Source: Hyphomicrobiales bacterium
GTDB lineage: Bacteria > Pseudomonadota > Alphaproteobacteria > Rhizobiales > Beijerinckiaceae
Direction of reading: 5' to 3'
Assembly (NCBI GenBank): GCA_947455025.1
Contig: CANGLU010000013.1
Coordinates: 1 to 59,035, forward strand
Length of the DNA: 59,035 nucleotides
Below, piece by piece: positions 27,487 to 37,218 of this stretch (positions are counted from its first letter, which is position 1; each line of letters opens with the position of its first letter). The notes beneath the pieces were generated by a model, which was given only the letters and a program-made list of their open reading frames with translations, did no database searches and was not told where the DNA came from. The position numbers and the translations under genes are program-made.

Positions 27487-29177
27487 GGCGATACCGCCCA
27501 GTCTTTTGGTTTCTGCGCGGTTTCGCGAAGTTTGGTGAGCGTCGTTGCCGGCGTAATGGCTTCGGGATCCAAAAAGCAATGGATGATCGCAGGCTTGCCG
27601 GATGCGACAGCGCGCTCAAAGGCGGGCGCAAATTCTTCCGTTGTTTTAACCGTCTCGCCATGTCCGCCGAACGCGCGGGCATAGGCCGCGAAATCGGGAT
27701 TTTTTAGCTGCGTAGCTGAAACGCGCCCCGGATATTCGCGCTCTTGATGCATGCGGATGGTGCCATACATGCCGTTATCGACAACGATGACGATGATGCC
27801 GAGATCATATTGCACGGCGGTGGCAAATTCCTGACCATTCATCAAGAAACAGCCATCACCCGCAAAGGCAATGACCATGCGATCAGGGTAGGCGCGTTTC
27901 GCACCAACGGCTGCTGGAACGCCAAAGCCCATCGAGCCTGAATTTGGCGCAACCTGCGTCCCAAATTCTCTGAAGCGCAAATAACGCTGCGGCCAAATCG
28001 CATAATTGCCTGCGCCATTCGTGATGACCGTATCATGCGGGATGCGGTCGCGGAGCCAACGCATTGCTTCGGCAATTTGAAACGTGCCCGGCACTTTTGG
28101 AATCGTATCCGTCCAAGCGAGATAGTCTTCACGCGCCACTTCGCGTGCACCTGCCCATGGAATTGTATTCGGCGGTTGTAATGTTTCAAGCGCTGCCGCA
28201 AAGGCCTTTGGGCTTGCGTGAATACCAAGCGTCGGATGATAGACGCGGCCCAATTCTTCCGCATCCGCATGGACATGCACGAAGGTCTGTTTCGGCACGG
28301 GAATATCAAACAGTGTGTAGGCTTGGCTCGGCATTTCGGCCATTCGGCCACCGATCAACAGCACAAGATCAGCGCCTTCAATACGGGCCTTCAGTTTCGG
28401 ATTGGGGCCAATGCCAATCTCGCCGGCATAATTCGGATGATCGCCTGAAAACAACATCGCACGGCGAAAGGAAGTCGCGACCGGAAGTTCGAACCGCTCG
28501 GCAAAACGCGTGACCGATGCGCGGGCTTTTTCCGACCATCCAGAACCGCCCAAAATCGCAATCGGACGCTTCGCAGCCCAGAGCATTTTTTGGAGCTCCG
28601 CCATTTGCGTCTGGCCCGGCCATGTCTCGATCGCCTCGACACGCGGGATTGGTTGAACCTCGGCAACAGAAATCAACATATCCTCGGGCAAGGAAATCAC
28701 CACCGGACCGGGGCGGCCTTGCATCGCGACATGAAAGGCGCGCGAGATGGTTTCAGGCACGCGGGCAGGATCTGTGATTTCGGTCACCCATTTGGCCGTC
28801 GAACCAAAAAAGGCTTTATAGTCCATTTCTTGGAACGCGCCGCGCTCCTTCATGCCGCTTTCGATTTGGCCGACAAATAAAATCAACGGCACCGAATCAT
28901 GTTCAGCGATGTGAATACCGGGCGAGGCATTGGTGGCACCCGGCCCGCGCGTGACCATGGCAATGCCTGGCCGACCTGTGAGGCGTGCGGTGGCATCGGC
29001 CATCATGGTGGCGCCACCCTCTTGGCGGCACACGGTGACGTTGATCGAAGCATCATGCAGCGCATCGAGAACCGCGAGATAGCTTTCTCCCGGCACGCAA
29101 AACACATGTTCGACGCCTTGGGCTGCGAGCGCATCAACGATCAATTGACCGCCTGTTCGGGATGAGTTGGTTGTCAT
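27483..29177 (-). CDS. Thiamine pyrophosphate-dependent enzyme, acetolactate-synthase-like
   Basis: This 564-aa protein has the three-domain plan of the acetohydroxyacid synthase family: an N-terminal PYR domain with catalytic Glu 53 ([11 protein letters not shown]), a central domain (about 195-330) and a C-terminal PP domain with the TPP/Mg motif [13 protein letters not shown]...DNGMYG. The Glu argues against glyoxylate carboligase. There is no small regulatory subunit next to it and it sits in a catabolic block with a CoA-transferase (13 bp away), so a role as a decarboxylase or lyase on a 2-oxo acid is as likely as branched-chain amino acid synthesis. Inference only; motifs do not decide the substrate. 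Confidence 0.85.
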   Translation of the reverse strand: MTTNSSRTGGQLIVDALAAQGVEHVFCVPGESYLAVLDALHDASINVTVCRQEGGATMMADATARLTGRPGIAMVTRGPGATNASPGIHIAEHDSVPLILFVGQIESGMKERGAFQEMDYKAFFGSTAKWVTEITDPARVPETISRAFHVAMQGRPGPVVISLPEDMLISVAEVQPIPRVEAIETWPGQTQMAELQKMLWAAKRPIAILGGSGWSEKARASVTRFAERFELPVATSFRRAMLFSGDHPNYAGEIGIGPNPKLKARIEGADLVLLIGGRMAEMPSQAYTLFDIPVPKQTFVHVHADAEELGRVYHPTLGIHASPKAFAAALETLQPPNTIPWAGAREVAREDYLAWTDTIPKVPGTFQIAEAMRWLRDRIPHDTVITNGAGNYAIWPQRYLRFREFGTQVAPNSGSMGFGVPAAVGAKRAYPDRMVIAFAGDGCFLMNGQEFATAVQYDLGIIVIVVDNGMYGTIRMHQEREYPGRVSATQLKNPDFAAYARAFGGHGETVKTTEEFAPAFERAVASGKPAIIHCFLDPEAITPATTLTKLRETAQKPKDWAVSP

Positions 29178-29190
29178 CGGTTTCGTGCTC

Positions 29191-30372
29191 CTATCCGCCC
29201 CATGCTTTGTCGTGCAATACCGCTTCCGTATCCGCGCCTAGACGCGGCGATGGGCGCGAGGCCACCATGGCTTCGCCATTGATCATGATTGGCGAGCGTA
29301 CACTAGGCACGCTGCCCGCTGCTGCATCGGCGTTCGCGAGTTCAACCCGCATACCGCGTGCAACCACTTGCGCATCCTGAAAGACATCCGCCACCCTGTT
29401 GATAGGCCCTGCCGGAACGCCTGCCTTTTCAAGCCCCGAGAGCAACGCATCACGCGTAAAGTTGACGGTCAAATCCGCCAATCTCGCGCAGAGCGGTGCA
29501 CGGTGTTTTACGCGCAAAGGATTGGTTGCATAATCGGGATTATCCGCCAACATTGGCTCACCCAACACTTGGCAGAATTTGCGGAACTGTCCGTCATTAC
29601 CAACCGCAACAACCACATGTCCATCGGCCACCGGAAACACTTGATAAGGCACAATATTGGGATGCGCATTGCCAAGCCGGCGCGGCACGTTGCCTGATAC
29701 GAGATAATTCAAGGCTTGATTGGCGAGTACGCTGACTTGCGTATCGAGCAAAGCCATATCGACATGCGCGCCCTCGCCTGTGAGATCGCGCTGCCGTAAT
29801 GCCGCTTGAATGCCGATCACGCCATAGACACCCGTGAAAATATCGGCAAAAGCCACACCGATTTTTTGGGGCTCGCCATCGGGTGCACCCGTTAAATCCA
29901 TGATGCCGCCCATCGCCTGAATCATGAAATCATAACCGGCGCGTTCGGCATAGGGGCCATTCTGGCCAAAGCCCGTGACGGAACAATAGACGAGACGCGG
30001 ATTAACCGCTTTCAGACTTTCATAATCGAGGCCGTATTTTTTCAAGCCACCGACTTTGAAATTCTCAATCAGCACATCGGCATGGCTTGCGAGTTTGCGG
30101 ATGATCGCTTGACCGTCAGGCGTTTCAAAATCAATCGCAATTGAGCGCTTACCGCGATTGCAGGCGTGGAAATAGGCGGCGGATAAATCACCGCCATCAG
30201 CCGCTTCCACAAAAGGTGGTCCCCATGTACGCGTGTCATCGCCCGCACCGGGGCGCTCGACCTTAACAACATCGGCCCCGAGATCAGCGAGCGTTTGCCC
30301 GATCCAAGGCCCCGCGAGAATACGCGCGAGTTCTAAAACGCGAATACCGGAAAGGGGTTTGGGTGCGGACAT
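29191..30372 (-). CDS. Class III CoA-transferase (CaiB/BaiF family)
   Basis: Family III CoA-transferases move CoA between acyl-CoA and a free acid through an aspartyl-CoA intermediate. The 393-aa protein shows LSGIRVLELARILAGP at the start, LADLGADVVKVERPG, the HACNRGKRSIAIDF segment and VDMALLDTQVS with the catalytic Asp. It ends in the normal region for the family. It is upstream of the TPP gene (13 bp) and downstream of glutaryl-CoA dehydrogenase, with a palindromic repeat between. By context it may be a succinyl-CoA:glutarate (or hydroxymethylglutarate) CoA-transferase, as in SUGCT proteins, making glutaryl-CoA for GcdH. That assignment is inference. Confidence 0.9.
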   Translation of the reverse strand: MSAPKPLSGIRVLELARILAGPWIGQTLADLGADVVKVERPGAGDDTRTWGPPFVEAADGGDLSAAYFHACNRGKRSIAIDFETPDGQAIIRKLASHADVLIENFKVGGLKKYGLDYESLKAVNPRLVYCSVTGFGQNGPYAERAGYDFMIQAMGGIMDLTGAPDGEPQKIGVAFADIFTGVYGVIGIQAALRQRDLTGEGAHVDMALLDTQVSVLANQALNYLVSGNVPRRLGNAHPNIVPYQVFPVADGHVVVAVGNDGQFRKFCQVLGEPMLADNPDYATNPLRVKHRAPLCARLADLTVNFTRDALLSGLEKAGVPAGPINRVADVFQDAQVVARGMRVELANADAAAGSVPSVRSPIMINGEAMVASRPSPRLGADTEAVLHDKAWGG

Positions 30373-30397
30373 CGATTTAAACCATTCGAAAACATAT

Positions 30398-30518
30398 CCG
30401 TCATTGCGAGCGTTAGCGAAGCAAACCAGTTGATGGATGTTATGAGAGTGCAGCTTTTAACCTACACTTTATCCTGAAATATCAACTGGGTTGCTTCGCT
30501 TATCGCTCGCAATGACGG
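30398..30518. repeat. 121-bp inverted-repeat element between two genes of the same operon
   Basis: Left arm CCGTCATTGCGAGCG followed by TTAGCGAAGCAA and CCAGTTGAT (30398-30434) matches, in inverse orientation, the right arm ending at 30518 with only two or three differences. The loop of about 45 bp contains no gene. Sequences of the type GTCATTGCGAGCGAAGCGAAGC are widespread as palindromic intergenic repeats in several bacterial groups, so this looks like a dispersed, non-coding MITE-like unit. It lies exactly in the 154-bp gap between gcdH and the CoA-transferase gene, and its transcript could fold into a very long hairpin that affects operon expression. Confidence 0.85.
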
Positions 30519-30526
30519 TTGAAGAA

Positions 30527-31723
30527 TTAGAAAAACGCCTGCAGCCCCGTAATCGCACGACCAAGAATGAGCGCATGCACATCATGCGTGCCTTCATAGG
30601 TGTTGACGGTTTCAAGATTCTGCGCGTGCCGCATGACGTGGTATTCTTGGCTGATGCCATTGCCGCCATGCATGTCGCGCGCGGCGCGGGCAATATCGAG
30701 CGCCTTGCCGCAATTGTTGCGCTTGACGATGGAGATCATCTCGGGTGCGAACGTGCCTCGATCCATCAAGCGGCCGACTTGCAGCGAACCTTGTAGCCCG
30801 AGCGAAATTTCTGTCATGGCATCGGCGAGCTTCTTTTGAATGAGCTGCGTCTGCGCCAAAGGCTTGCCGAATTGCACACGATCGAGCGTATATTGACGCG
30901 CGCGCTGCATGCAATCTTCTGCCGCACCCATGACGCCCCAAGAAATGCCATAGCGTGCGCGGTTCAAACAGCCAAACGGGCCTTTGAGACCTGATACATT
31001 CGGCAATAAATGATCCTCGGAGACGACCACGCCATCCATCACGATTTCACCCGTGATCGACGCGCGCAAAGAGAGCTTGCCTTCGATCTTCGGAGCCGAC
31101 AATCCCTTCATGCCTTTTTCAAGCACGAAGCCGCGGATCTCATTGTCATGCGCAGCCGACTTCGCCCACACAACGAACACATCGGCAATCGGTGAATTCG
31201 AGATCCACATTTTCGAGCCGGTGATTTTATACCCATCCGCCACTTTCTCGACGCGGGTTTTCATACCAGCAGGATCAGACCCTGCATTAGGCTCGGTGAG
31301 GCCAAAGCAACCAACCCATTCGCCTGAAGCGAGTTTCGGCAAATATTTTTTGCGCTGCGCTTCCGAACCATAGGCATAGATCGGATACATCACGAGTGAC
31401 GATTGCACACTCATCATCGAGCGATAGCCTGAATCAACGCGCTCCACTTCCCGCGCAACAAGCCCATAGGACACATAGCTCGCATGCGCGCAGCCATACT
31501 CTTCCGGCAGCGTAACACCCAACAAACCAAGCGCGCCCATCTCGTTGAAGATTTCGCGCTCGGTTGTTTCATTCGCATAAGCTTTGACGATACGCGGCAG
31601 AAGTTTTTCCTGCGCATAGTCACGTGCCGTGTCGCGGATCATCCGCTCATCTTCGGTAAGTTGGTCGTTCAGTAGAAATGGATCTTCCCACTGAAACTTT
31701 GGTGCGTGTGAAGCGTTTGCCAT
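30527..31723 (-). CDS. gcdH: Glutaryl-CoA dehydrogenase
   Basis: This acyl-CoA dehydrogenase oxidises and decarboxylates glutaryl-CoA to crotonyl-CoA, the shared step of lysine, hydroxylysine and tryptophan breakdown. The 398-aa protein contains the substrate-binding Arg 101 in [15 protein letters not shown], the FAD-binding [35 protein letters not shown], and the catalytic Glu 377 in [10 protein letters not shown]. These features separate glutaryl-CoA from short-chain dehydrogenases. Upstream on the same strand, 10 bp away, is an ALDH7-type gene; downstream is the class III CoA-transferase after a palindromic repeat. Electron-transfer flavoprotein genes are not in view. Confidence 0.93.
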   Translation of the reverse strand: MANASHAPKFQWEDPFLLNDQLTEDERMIRDTARDYAQEKLLPRIVKAYANETTEREIFNEMGALGLLGVTLPEEYGCAHASYVSYGLVAREVERVDSGYRSMMSVQSSLVMYPIYAYGSEAQRKKYLPKLASGEWVGCFGLTEPNAGSDPAGMKTRVEKVADGYKITGSKMWISNSPIADVFVVWAKSAAHDNEIRGFVLEKGMKGLSAPKIEGKLSLRASITGEIVMDGVVVSEDHLLPNVSGLKGPFGCLNRARYGISWGVMGAAEDCMQRARQYTLDRVQFGKPLAQTQLIQKKLADAMTEISLGLQGSLQVGRLMDRGTFAPEMISIVKRNNCGKALDIARAARDMHGGNGISQEYHVMRHAQNLETVNTYEGTHDVHALILGRAITGLQAFF

Positions 31724-31733
31724 GGTCTCTTCC

Positions 31734-33254
31734 TTAACCGATATCGAAGCTCACGCCCTGGGCGAGCGGAAGCGTGGTTCCGTAATTAATGGTGTTGGTG
31801 GCGCGGCGCATATAGGCCTTCCAGGCATCCGAGCCTGCTTCGCGGCCGCCGCCTGTTTCCTTTTCGCCACCAAAGGCTCCACCGATTTCAGCGCCTGACG
31901 GGCCGATATTGACGTTCGCAATTCCGCAGTCTGAGCCTTCGTCGGAAACAAAGCGCTCAGCCTCGCGCATATCGAGCGTAAAGAGCGAAGAGGAGAGGCC
32001 TGCGCCCACCGCGTTCTGCATGGCAACTGCTTCTTCAAACGTCTTGTATTTCATAACATAAAGGATCGGCGCAAAGGTCTCGCGTGTCACCGGGTCAACA
32101 TGAGCTGGCATTTCAACCAGCGCTGGGGCCGCGTAATAAGCCTCCGCATGACCGCCAACAGAAACGCGCGCGCCGCCTGTGACTTTTCCGCCAGCGGCCT
32201 TTGCTTCGATCAACGCTTTTTCCATGCCATCAAACGCGGCCTTGTCGACAAGGGGACCAACCAGGACACCCGCTTCCCGTGGATCGCCGACTTTCACGCT
32301 GCCATAGACAGAGCGAAGCTTGGCAACAAAGCCTTCATAGATGCTTTCATGCACGATCAGACGACGCAAGGTCGTGCAGCGTTGGCCGGCGGTGCCCATC
32401 GCAGCAAAGGCGATACCGCGAAGCGCCAAATCAAGATCGGCAGAAGGCGCAACGATAGCCGCGTTGTTGCCGCCAAGTTCCAAAATTGCTCTCGCAAAAC
32501 GCGCAGCCAATTTAGGGCCAACGAGTTTACCCATTGCGGTCGAGCCTGTCGCTGAAACAACCGGCACGCGATGATCGGAGACAAGCGCATCGCCCACTTC
32601 GCGGCCACCCACGAGCACTTCCAAAAGACCATCCGGCACACCACCAAAGCGATCTGCCGCGCGCTTCAAAATGGCTTGCGTTGCAAGTGCGGTGAGCACT
32701 GATTTTTCGGACGGCTTCCACACCACGCTATCGCCACACACAAAAGCGAGTGCGGCATTCCAAGACCAAACAGCGACAGGAAAATTAAACGCCGAAATCA
32801 CACCGCACACGCCGAGCGGATGCCATGTTTCCATCATGCGATGAGCAGGACGCTCGGTTGCAATCGTCAAGCCAAAGAGTTGGCGCGAAAGGCCAACCGC
32901 ATAATCGCAGATGTCGATCATTTCTTGAACTTCGCCCAAGCCTTCCGACGTCACCTTGCCAACTTCAAGCGTTACCAAGCGACCGAGATCGTCCTTCGCG
33001 GCGCGCAACTCTTCGCCGAGCAGGCGGACCAATTCGCCACGACGCGGGGCTGGCACTTTGCGCCATTCCTTAAAGGCTGCGTCCGCCCGTCCGACGGCCG
33101 AGGTTGCATCGGCTGCGGAGTGTGCGGCCAATTCCACAATGACCTCACCGGTAATCGGTGACCGGGCCGGCATGCCGCCTTTTTTAAAGGCTGATGACGG
33201 AACACCCAAACGGGTTAAAATGGCCAGCGCTTCAGCGCCTACGGACTGCGTCAT
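31734..33254 (-). CDS. amaB: ALDH7-type aldehyde dehydrogenase (aminoadipate semialdehyde / piperideine-6-carboxylate)
   Basis: This is a 506-aa NAD-dependent aldehyde dehydrogenase of the ALDH7/antiquitin group, which oxidises 2-aminoadipate semialdehyde (in equilibrium with piperideine-6-carboxylate) to 2-aminoadipate in lysine degradation. The catalytic set is present: Asn 157 ([13 protein letters not shown]), Glu 259 (LELGGNN) and Cys 293 ([10 protein letters not shown]). The C-terminal [26 protein letters not shown] block, split here for length, and [11 protein letters not shown] are the ALDH7 signature. The neighbour gcdH acts further down the same route. The symbol amaB rests on this context and the signature. 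It is the first gene of the minus-strand block; 130 bp separate it from the next gene, on the same strand. Confidence 0.88.
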   Translation of the reverse strand: MTQSVGAEALAILTRLGVPSSAFKKGGMPARSPITGEVIVELAAHSAADATSAVGRADAAFKEWRKVPAPRRGELVRLLGEELRAAKDDLGRLVTLEVGKVTSEGLGEVQEMIDICDYAVGLSRQLFGLTIATERPAHRMMETWHPLGVCGVISAFNFPVAVWSWNAALAFVCGDSVVWKPSEKSVLTALATQAILKRAADRFGGVPDGLLEVLVGGREVGDALVSDHRVPVVSATGSTAMGKLVGPKLAARFARAILELGGNNAAIVAPSADLDLALRGIAFAAMGTAGQRCTTLRRLIVHESIYEGFVAKLRSVYGSVKVGDPREAGVLVGPLVDKAAFDGMEKALIEAKAAGGKVTGGARVSVGGHAEAYYAAPALVEMPAHVDPVTRETFAPILYVMKYKTFEEAVAMQNAVGAGLSSSLFTLDMREAERFVSDEGSDCGIANVNIGPSGAEIGGAFGGEKETGGGREAGSDAWKAYMRRATNTINYGTTLPLAQGVSFDIG

Positions 33255-33384
33255 AACGTCTTAACTCCAGACAATCGGTAAATTTGACCCATTCGGGCCC
33301 ATGTTCAGACCATACACCGCAATGTTCGGCAATATCCAGTTGATCCCTCGGCTAATGGTCCAGTTACTCAGCGCATTCAGAGGA

Positions 33385-34227
33385 TTATTTTGGAAATCGA
33401 CCAATTTCCATATTCATGGCGGCCAAAAGCGCCAAGAAAGCTTCCGATTGCAGAAATTCAAATTCGATATCGCGGGCCTTGGTAACGGGATCGAGGGCAG
33501 CGAGCGCCGCGTCACTATGGCCCGGATGGCACATCACGAGATGCCTATCGCCGGAAACGAGCAAATAGCGACGAAAATCACCGGCAAAATCGCCTTTCGG
33601 GTCGAAATCGCTCACACCAGAAAAGCTATTATTGACCAAAAAACCGCGTTTTTTGGCCGAAGCCGCGAATCCTTGGGCCAAAAAGGCAATAAAAAGCGAT
33701 TTTCCGACCGAAACGCCGCGCGCCATGATAGCGCCCAGATGATCCGCGGGGTTTCTGAGCCATGGCCGCCAGCCGGGTCGATACTGTTCGATAGCTTCCC
33801 ATAAAGCCGACCGAATCGTTGGTAGAATATGGACATGCTGATGCCCATCGATAAAATCCGGCAAACGTCCGGTTTGTGCCTCGAATTCGGCCAATTGCCG
33901 CATAATCTCGGCTGAAATCTCCCGTTTTGAGAGCTTTCCGAACAAAGATGCCTGCAAAATCCGGCCAAGCGTGGGGAGCTCGCCCTCGGGCGCAAGGAGA
34001 GGCATCGGCCCGAGCGGACGGCCCAAGGTCAGGGTTAAATGAAGCCCGAGCTCGGCCTTGCCGTGGTAGGGGGCAAGCGCCTTGGCAAGTTTTGGCCAGC
34101 CGCTTTGATTGGTCATACAGCCCGTACCCGAGAGCCTGCCTGATGCCAAAAGGGCAAGAATGGCGCGGCTCACCCCCTCGGTTAAGCCATAATCGTCGGC
34201 AATGAGAATGAAAGGAACGGGTGGCAT
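33385..34227 (-). CDS. hpnK: ChbG/HpnK family carbohydrate deacetylase
   Basis: YdjC/ChbG/HpnK enzymes are metal-dependent N-deacetylases of acetylated sugars; HpnK acts on glycosylated hopanoids. From the ATG at 34227 the protein is 280 aa and starts MPPVPFILIADDYGLTEGV; the Asp-Asp of ADDYG and the histidines of IDGHQHVHILP are metal or catalytic residues, and VMCHPGHSD is the third family motif. The open frame runs 73 codons further upstream, but that part has no family similarity. The divergent glycosyltransferase begins 85 bp away. The gene next door (polyprenyl-phosphate type) suggests envelope glycolipid modification. hpnK is a family-level name; a hopanoid role is not shown by the sequence. 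Confidence 0.8.
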   Translation of the reverse strand: MPPVPFILIADDYGLTEGVSRAILALLASGRLSGTGCMTNQSGWPKLAKALAPYHGKAELGLHLTLTLGRPLGPMPLLAPEGELPTLGRILQASLFGKLSKREISAEIMRQLAEFEAQTGRLPDFIDGHQHVHILPTIRSALWEAIEQYRPGWRPWLRNPADHLGAIMARGVSVGKSLFIAFLAQGFAASAKKRGFLVNNSFSGVSDFDPKGDFAGDFRRYLLVSGDRHLVMCHPGHSDAALAALDPVTKARDIEFEFLQSEAFLALLAAMNMEIGRFPK

Positions 34228-34312
34228 GATCGGAAAAGCACCTGTATGAAGGAACAAAACCACTGAGATCACGGCCTCGCCGAAAGCCAGACCGTTACCA
34301 GGGAACAATGAC

Positions 34313-35338
34313 GTGCCGTTCTTAACACAGACTTCTGATCGCGAAATCGAAAATCCCTGCGAATTGTCGCTTGTTATCCCCGCTTTCAATGAAGGCCGCA
34401 ATTTGGGCCCGCTGATTGATCGCGTCATTCCGGTATTGGATGGCATTTCGGAGGATTGGGAATTGATTTTCGTCGATGACGGCTCGTCCGATGATACGCT
34501 GGCTTGGATGATGGCCGCGCATCAAAAGGATAAACGGGTCCGCGGCGTATCGTTCAGCCGTAATTTCGGCAAAGAAATCGCGATTGCCGCCGGCCTTGAT
34601 GCCGCGCGTGGCGACGCGGTGGTGATCATGGATGCCGATTTGCAGCATCCCCCCGAAATGATCGGGCGGTTTATGGCGTTATGGCGCGAAGGCTATGAGG
34701 TGATTTACGGTCAACGCGTGGACCGTCACACGGATGGCTTGGCGCGTCGTTTATTCACTTATGTCTTCTACCACGCTTTTGCCGCTTTTGGTGAAACGCC
34801 TTTGCCCGATGGTGCGGGCGATTTTCGCCTTCTCGACCGCAATGCAGTGAATGCCCTTCGGTCCATGGGGGAGCGGGCGCGCTTTTCAAAAGGGCTTTAT
34901 GCGTGGATTGGTTTCAAATCGATCGGTGTGCCGTTTGACGTCGCTGATCGGGCGCAGGGCTCTTCAAAATTCAGCACGCGCCGCCTTTTGAGCTTTGCGC
35001 TGGATGGCATCACATCCTTTTCAACCGTGCCTCTACGGCTTTGGACTTATATTGGTGCTTTTGTTTCAGGCTTGGCGCTTCTCATGGCGTTGCAAGTTGT
35101 TGTGAGCACCTTGGTCTATGGATCCGATGTTCCGGGCTATGCGACGCTTCTGGTCTCGATCACGTTTTTTGCCGGTATCCAATTGCTCTCGCTCGGCATT
35201 ATCGGCGAATATATTGGGCGTATTTTTGCCGAGGTGAAGCGCCGCCCGCTCTATATCGTCGGACAAACCATCGGCTTTGAAGTTTCAAAGCCCAAAAGGG
35301 CTTCATCACGCCAACCCAAACCGGCAAGCAAGGCCTGA
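34313..35338 (+). CDS. GT2 polyprenyl-phosphate glycosyltransferase (GtrB/YkcC-like)
   Basis: This membrane-bound family 2 glycosyltransferase transfers a sugar from a nucleotide donor to undecaprenyl phosphate or a similar lipid. The 341-aa product shows LSLVIPAFNEGRNL, VDDGSSDDT, IMDADLQHPP with the metal-binding DxD, GAGDFRLLDR and a GSSKFS segment, then two predicted membrane helices (about 250-272 and 283-305), the plan of GtrB, YkcC and ArnC relatives. Start is GTG 34313, with AGGGA 9 nt upstream. The C-terminus is Lys/Ser/Pro-rich. The stop overlaps the murJ start by one base (TGATG), so the two are coupled. It is divergent from the deacetylase, which fits a shared glycolipid pathway. 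Confidence 0.88.
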   Translation: MPFLTQTSDREIENPCELSLVIPAFNEGRNLGPLIDRVIPVLDGISEDWELIFVDDGSSDDTLAWMMAAHQKDKRVRGVSFSRNFGKEIAIAAGLDAARGDAVVIMDADLQHPPEMIGRFMALWREGYEVIYGQRVDRHTDGLARRLFTYVFYHAFAAFGETPLPDGAGDFRLLDRNAVNALRSMGERARFSKGLYAWIGFKSIGVPFDVADRAQGSSKFSTRRLLSFALDGITSFSTVPLRLWTYIGAFVSGLALLMALQVVVSTLVYGSDVPGYATLLVSITFFAGIQLLSLGIIGEYIGRIFAEVKRRPLYIVGQTIGFEVSKPKRASSRQPKPASKA

Positions 35339-36855
35339 TGTTTCGAAAATTTGCTTCCGTTAGCGGCTTTACCCTTCTCTCGCGGTTAACGGGGTTTTTG
35401 CGCGATGTGGCCATCGCCTCCATGCTCGGTTCTGGCTTGGCAGCCGATGCTTATTTCGTCGCGCAACGCTTGCCCAATCATTTTCGTGCCATCTTTGGCG
35501 AGGGCGCGTTTAACTCGGCCTTTGTGCCCTCTTATGCGCGTGAAATCAGCGAGGCTGACCGTTCGGCGGCGGTGCGTTTCTCCGGTCGTATTCTGACGCT
35601 GCTGACAGCCGTCTTGGTGCCACTTTGCGCGATTGCGATGTGGCAAATGCCTATGGTGATTGATGTATTGGCACCCGGCTTTTCTGATGAACCGGAAAAA
35701 TATGCGCTCGCGGTTACGCTAACACGCATTACCTTTCCCTATCTTTTATTCATTTCCATCGTCACTTTGTTTTCAGGCATTTTAAACGCGCATAACCGAT
35801 TTGCGATTGCTGCAGGCGCGCCTGTTTTGCTTAATCTTGCGATTTTAGCGGCCCTCTATTTGGCCTTTATGTTCCCTTCAGCTTCGCATGCGGCGGCATG
35901 GGGCATTACGGTTTCAGGTGTTTTGCAGTTGGTGCTCGTGGGGTATGAGGCGCATAAATATAATCTGTTGCCGCGCTTTGAATGGCCAACGCTGACGCCC
36001 GCTATGGGACGGTTTTTCCGCGCGCTAGGCCCTGCCGTTATCGGGTCTGCTGGTGTTCAGATCGCGATTTTTGCGGATACGATTATCGCCTCTTTACTGC
36101 CAACCGGATCTGTATCGGCAATTTCCTATGCTGACCGGCTTTATCAACTGCCCGTTGGATTGATCGGCATTGCAGCCGGAACGGTTCTCTTGCCCGAAAT
36201 GAGCAAACATCTCGCCAATCAAGCGCATGAGAAAGCGCATTCGGCGCAAAGCCGCTCGATGTCGCTCTCGCTGATGCTAACGGCACCGTTTCTGGTCGCC
36301 TTCTTGATGATCCCCAGCGAGATAATGCAAGGCGTTTTCATGCGGGGTCATTTTACCCTCGCCGATGCTAGTGCATCCGCTTCCGTTCTTGCAGCCTATG
36401 CTGTTGGTATCTTGCCAATTGTTATGATCCGCTCCTTTGTCTCAAGCTTTCATGCGCGTCAGGATACAATGACGCCATTGATCGCCGCCTTCCTCGGGAT
36501 CGGCGTGAATGTCGCGCTCAAATTGGCGCTATACCGCCATTACGGCGCACCGGGTCTGGCCTTTGCAACCGCCATTGGGGCGTGGATCAATGGCGGTATT
36601 CTTGTCTTTTTGGCCGTTCGGAAGGGCTGGATGGTTTTCGATCAAGGATTTTTCCGGAATGCAGTGGTGGTGGCCGTTGCATCGCTTGGTTTGGCCGCAG
36701 CAACCCCCTTTCTCATGCCGCCAGCGCATATTCTCACCCTGCCCTTGGGCGCTTTGGCACCTGCGCTCTATGTCGCCGTTTTGGGCCTTTTCGGGGGCTC
36801 ACTCTACACGATTGTTTTGTTTGCCGGATTAAGGCTAAGCCGCGCGGTTCATTGA
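35338..36855 (+). CDS. murJ: Lipid II flippase MurJ
   Basis: MurJ (MviN) moves lipid II across the inner membrane for peptidoglycan synthesis. The 505-aa protein is nearly all hydrophobic helices, consistent with the 14-helix MOP exporter fold. SGFTLLSRLTGFLRDVAIA near the start and NHFRAIFGEGAFNSAFVPSY are the family signatures, the latter containing conserved charged residues of the central cavity. The start codon overlaps the stop of the glycosyltransferase gene by one base. A small DUF2892 gene follows after 86 bp. Confidence 0.96.
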   Translation: MFRKFASVSGFTLLSRLTGFLRDVAIASMLGSGLAADAYFVAQRLPNHFRAIFGEGAFNSAFVPSYAREISEADRSAAVRFSGRILTLLTAVLVPLCAIAMWQMPMVIDVLAPGFSDEPEKYALAVTLTRITFPYLLFISIVTLFSGILNAHNRFAIAAGAPVLLNLAILAALYLAFMFPSASHAAAWGITVSGVLQLVLVGYEAHKYNLLPRFEWPTLTPAMGRFFRALGPAVIGSAGVQIAIFADTIIASLLPTGSVSAISYADRLYQLPVGLIGIAAGTVLLPEMSKHLANQAHEKAHSAQSRSMSLSLMLTAPFLVAFLMIPSEIMQGVFMRGHFTLADASASASVLAAYAVGILPIVMIRSFVSSFHARQDTMTPLIAAFLGIGVNVALKLALYRHYGAPGLAFATAIGAWINGGILVFLAVRKGWMVFDQGFFRNAVVVAVASLGLAAATPFLMPPAHILTLPLGALAPALYVAVLGLFGGSLYTIVLFAGLRLSRAVH

Positions 36856-36941
36856 CCTAGATCATCGCCCGCTGCGGGAGAACGTGGTCGTTTGATCGGG
36901 CTCGCCATTTGAGCGGGCGGATAAGAAAAGGAGCATGCTCC

Positions 36942-37154
36942 ATGAATACCAATATTGGTCCCCTTGATCGCGCCATACGAGCCCTGATTGGCATCGCGCT
37001 CATTGCTTATGCGATCCCATTCGGATTCCCTGAAACGGGTTGGAACTGGGTTGGTTGGATTGGCATCGTGCCACTGGCAACGGCAGCTGTCGGATTTTGC
37101 CCTCTCTACCGCTTAATTGGGACATCAACCGTGCAACACCCACACCCGCAATAA
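36942..37154 (+). CDS. DUF2892 (YgaP-like) inner membrane protein
   Basis: This 70-aa protein belongs to the small DUF2892 membrane family. It begins MNTNIGPLDRAIRALIG, the conserved N-terminus, then has two short membrane helices (about residues 14-26 and 36-50) and the conserved GFCPLY motif before the end. I chose ATG 36942 because AAAAGGAG lies just upstream; the frame extends eleven codons more but lacks a signal there. It stands alone, 86 bp after murJ, with a strong hairpin after its end. Function is unknown; some relatives carry a rhodanese domain, absent here. Confidence 0.85.
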   Translation: MNTNIGPLDRAIRALIGIALIAYAIPFGFPETGWNWVGWIGIVPLATAAVGFCPLYRLIGTSTVQHPHPQ

Positions 37155-37167
37155 AGCAGGCATCAAA

Positions 37168-37200
37168 AAGGCCGGACGAACACGATGTTCATCCGGCCTT
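37168..37200. terminator. Bidirectional terminator hairpin
   Basis: AAGGCCGGA and TCCGGCCTT (ends at 37200) pair over 9 bp around a loop of about 14 nt. A short A-run precedes and T-containing sequence follows, so it can end transcription of the DUF2892 gene and of the convergent SMP-30 gene, which stops at 37219. Confidence 0.75.
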
Positions 37201-37218
37201 GTTGGGTTGTATGAATGA

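Noticed and set aside
28470-28510. GTTCGAACC resembling a tRNA T-loop
   Set aside because: It lies inside the TPP-enzyme coding region with no cloverleaf around it.
27483-29177. Glyoxylate carboligase as partner of hydroxypyruvate isomerase
   Set aside because: The catalytic Glu 53, absent from glyoxylate carboligase, is present.
34228-34446. N-terminal extension of the deacetylase
   Set aside because: It runs through the divergent promoter and into the glycosyltransferase gene; similarity starts at MPPVPFILIADDYG.
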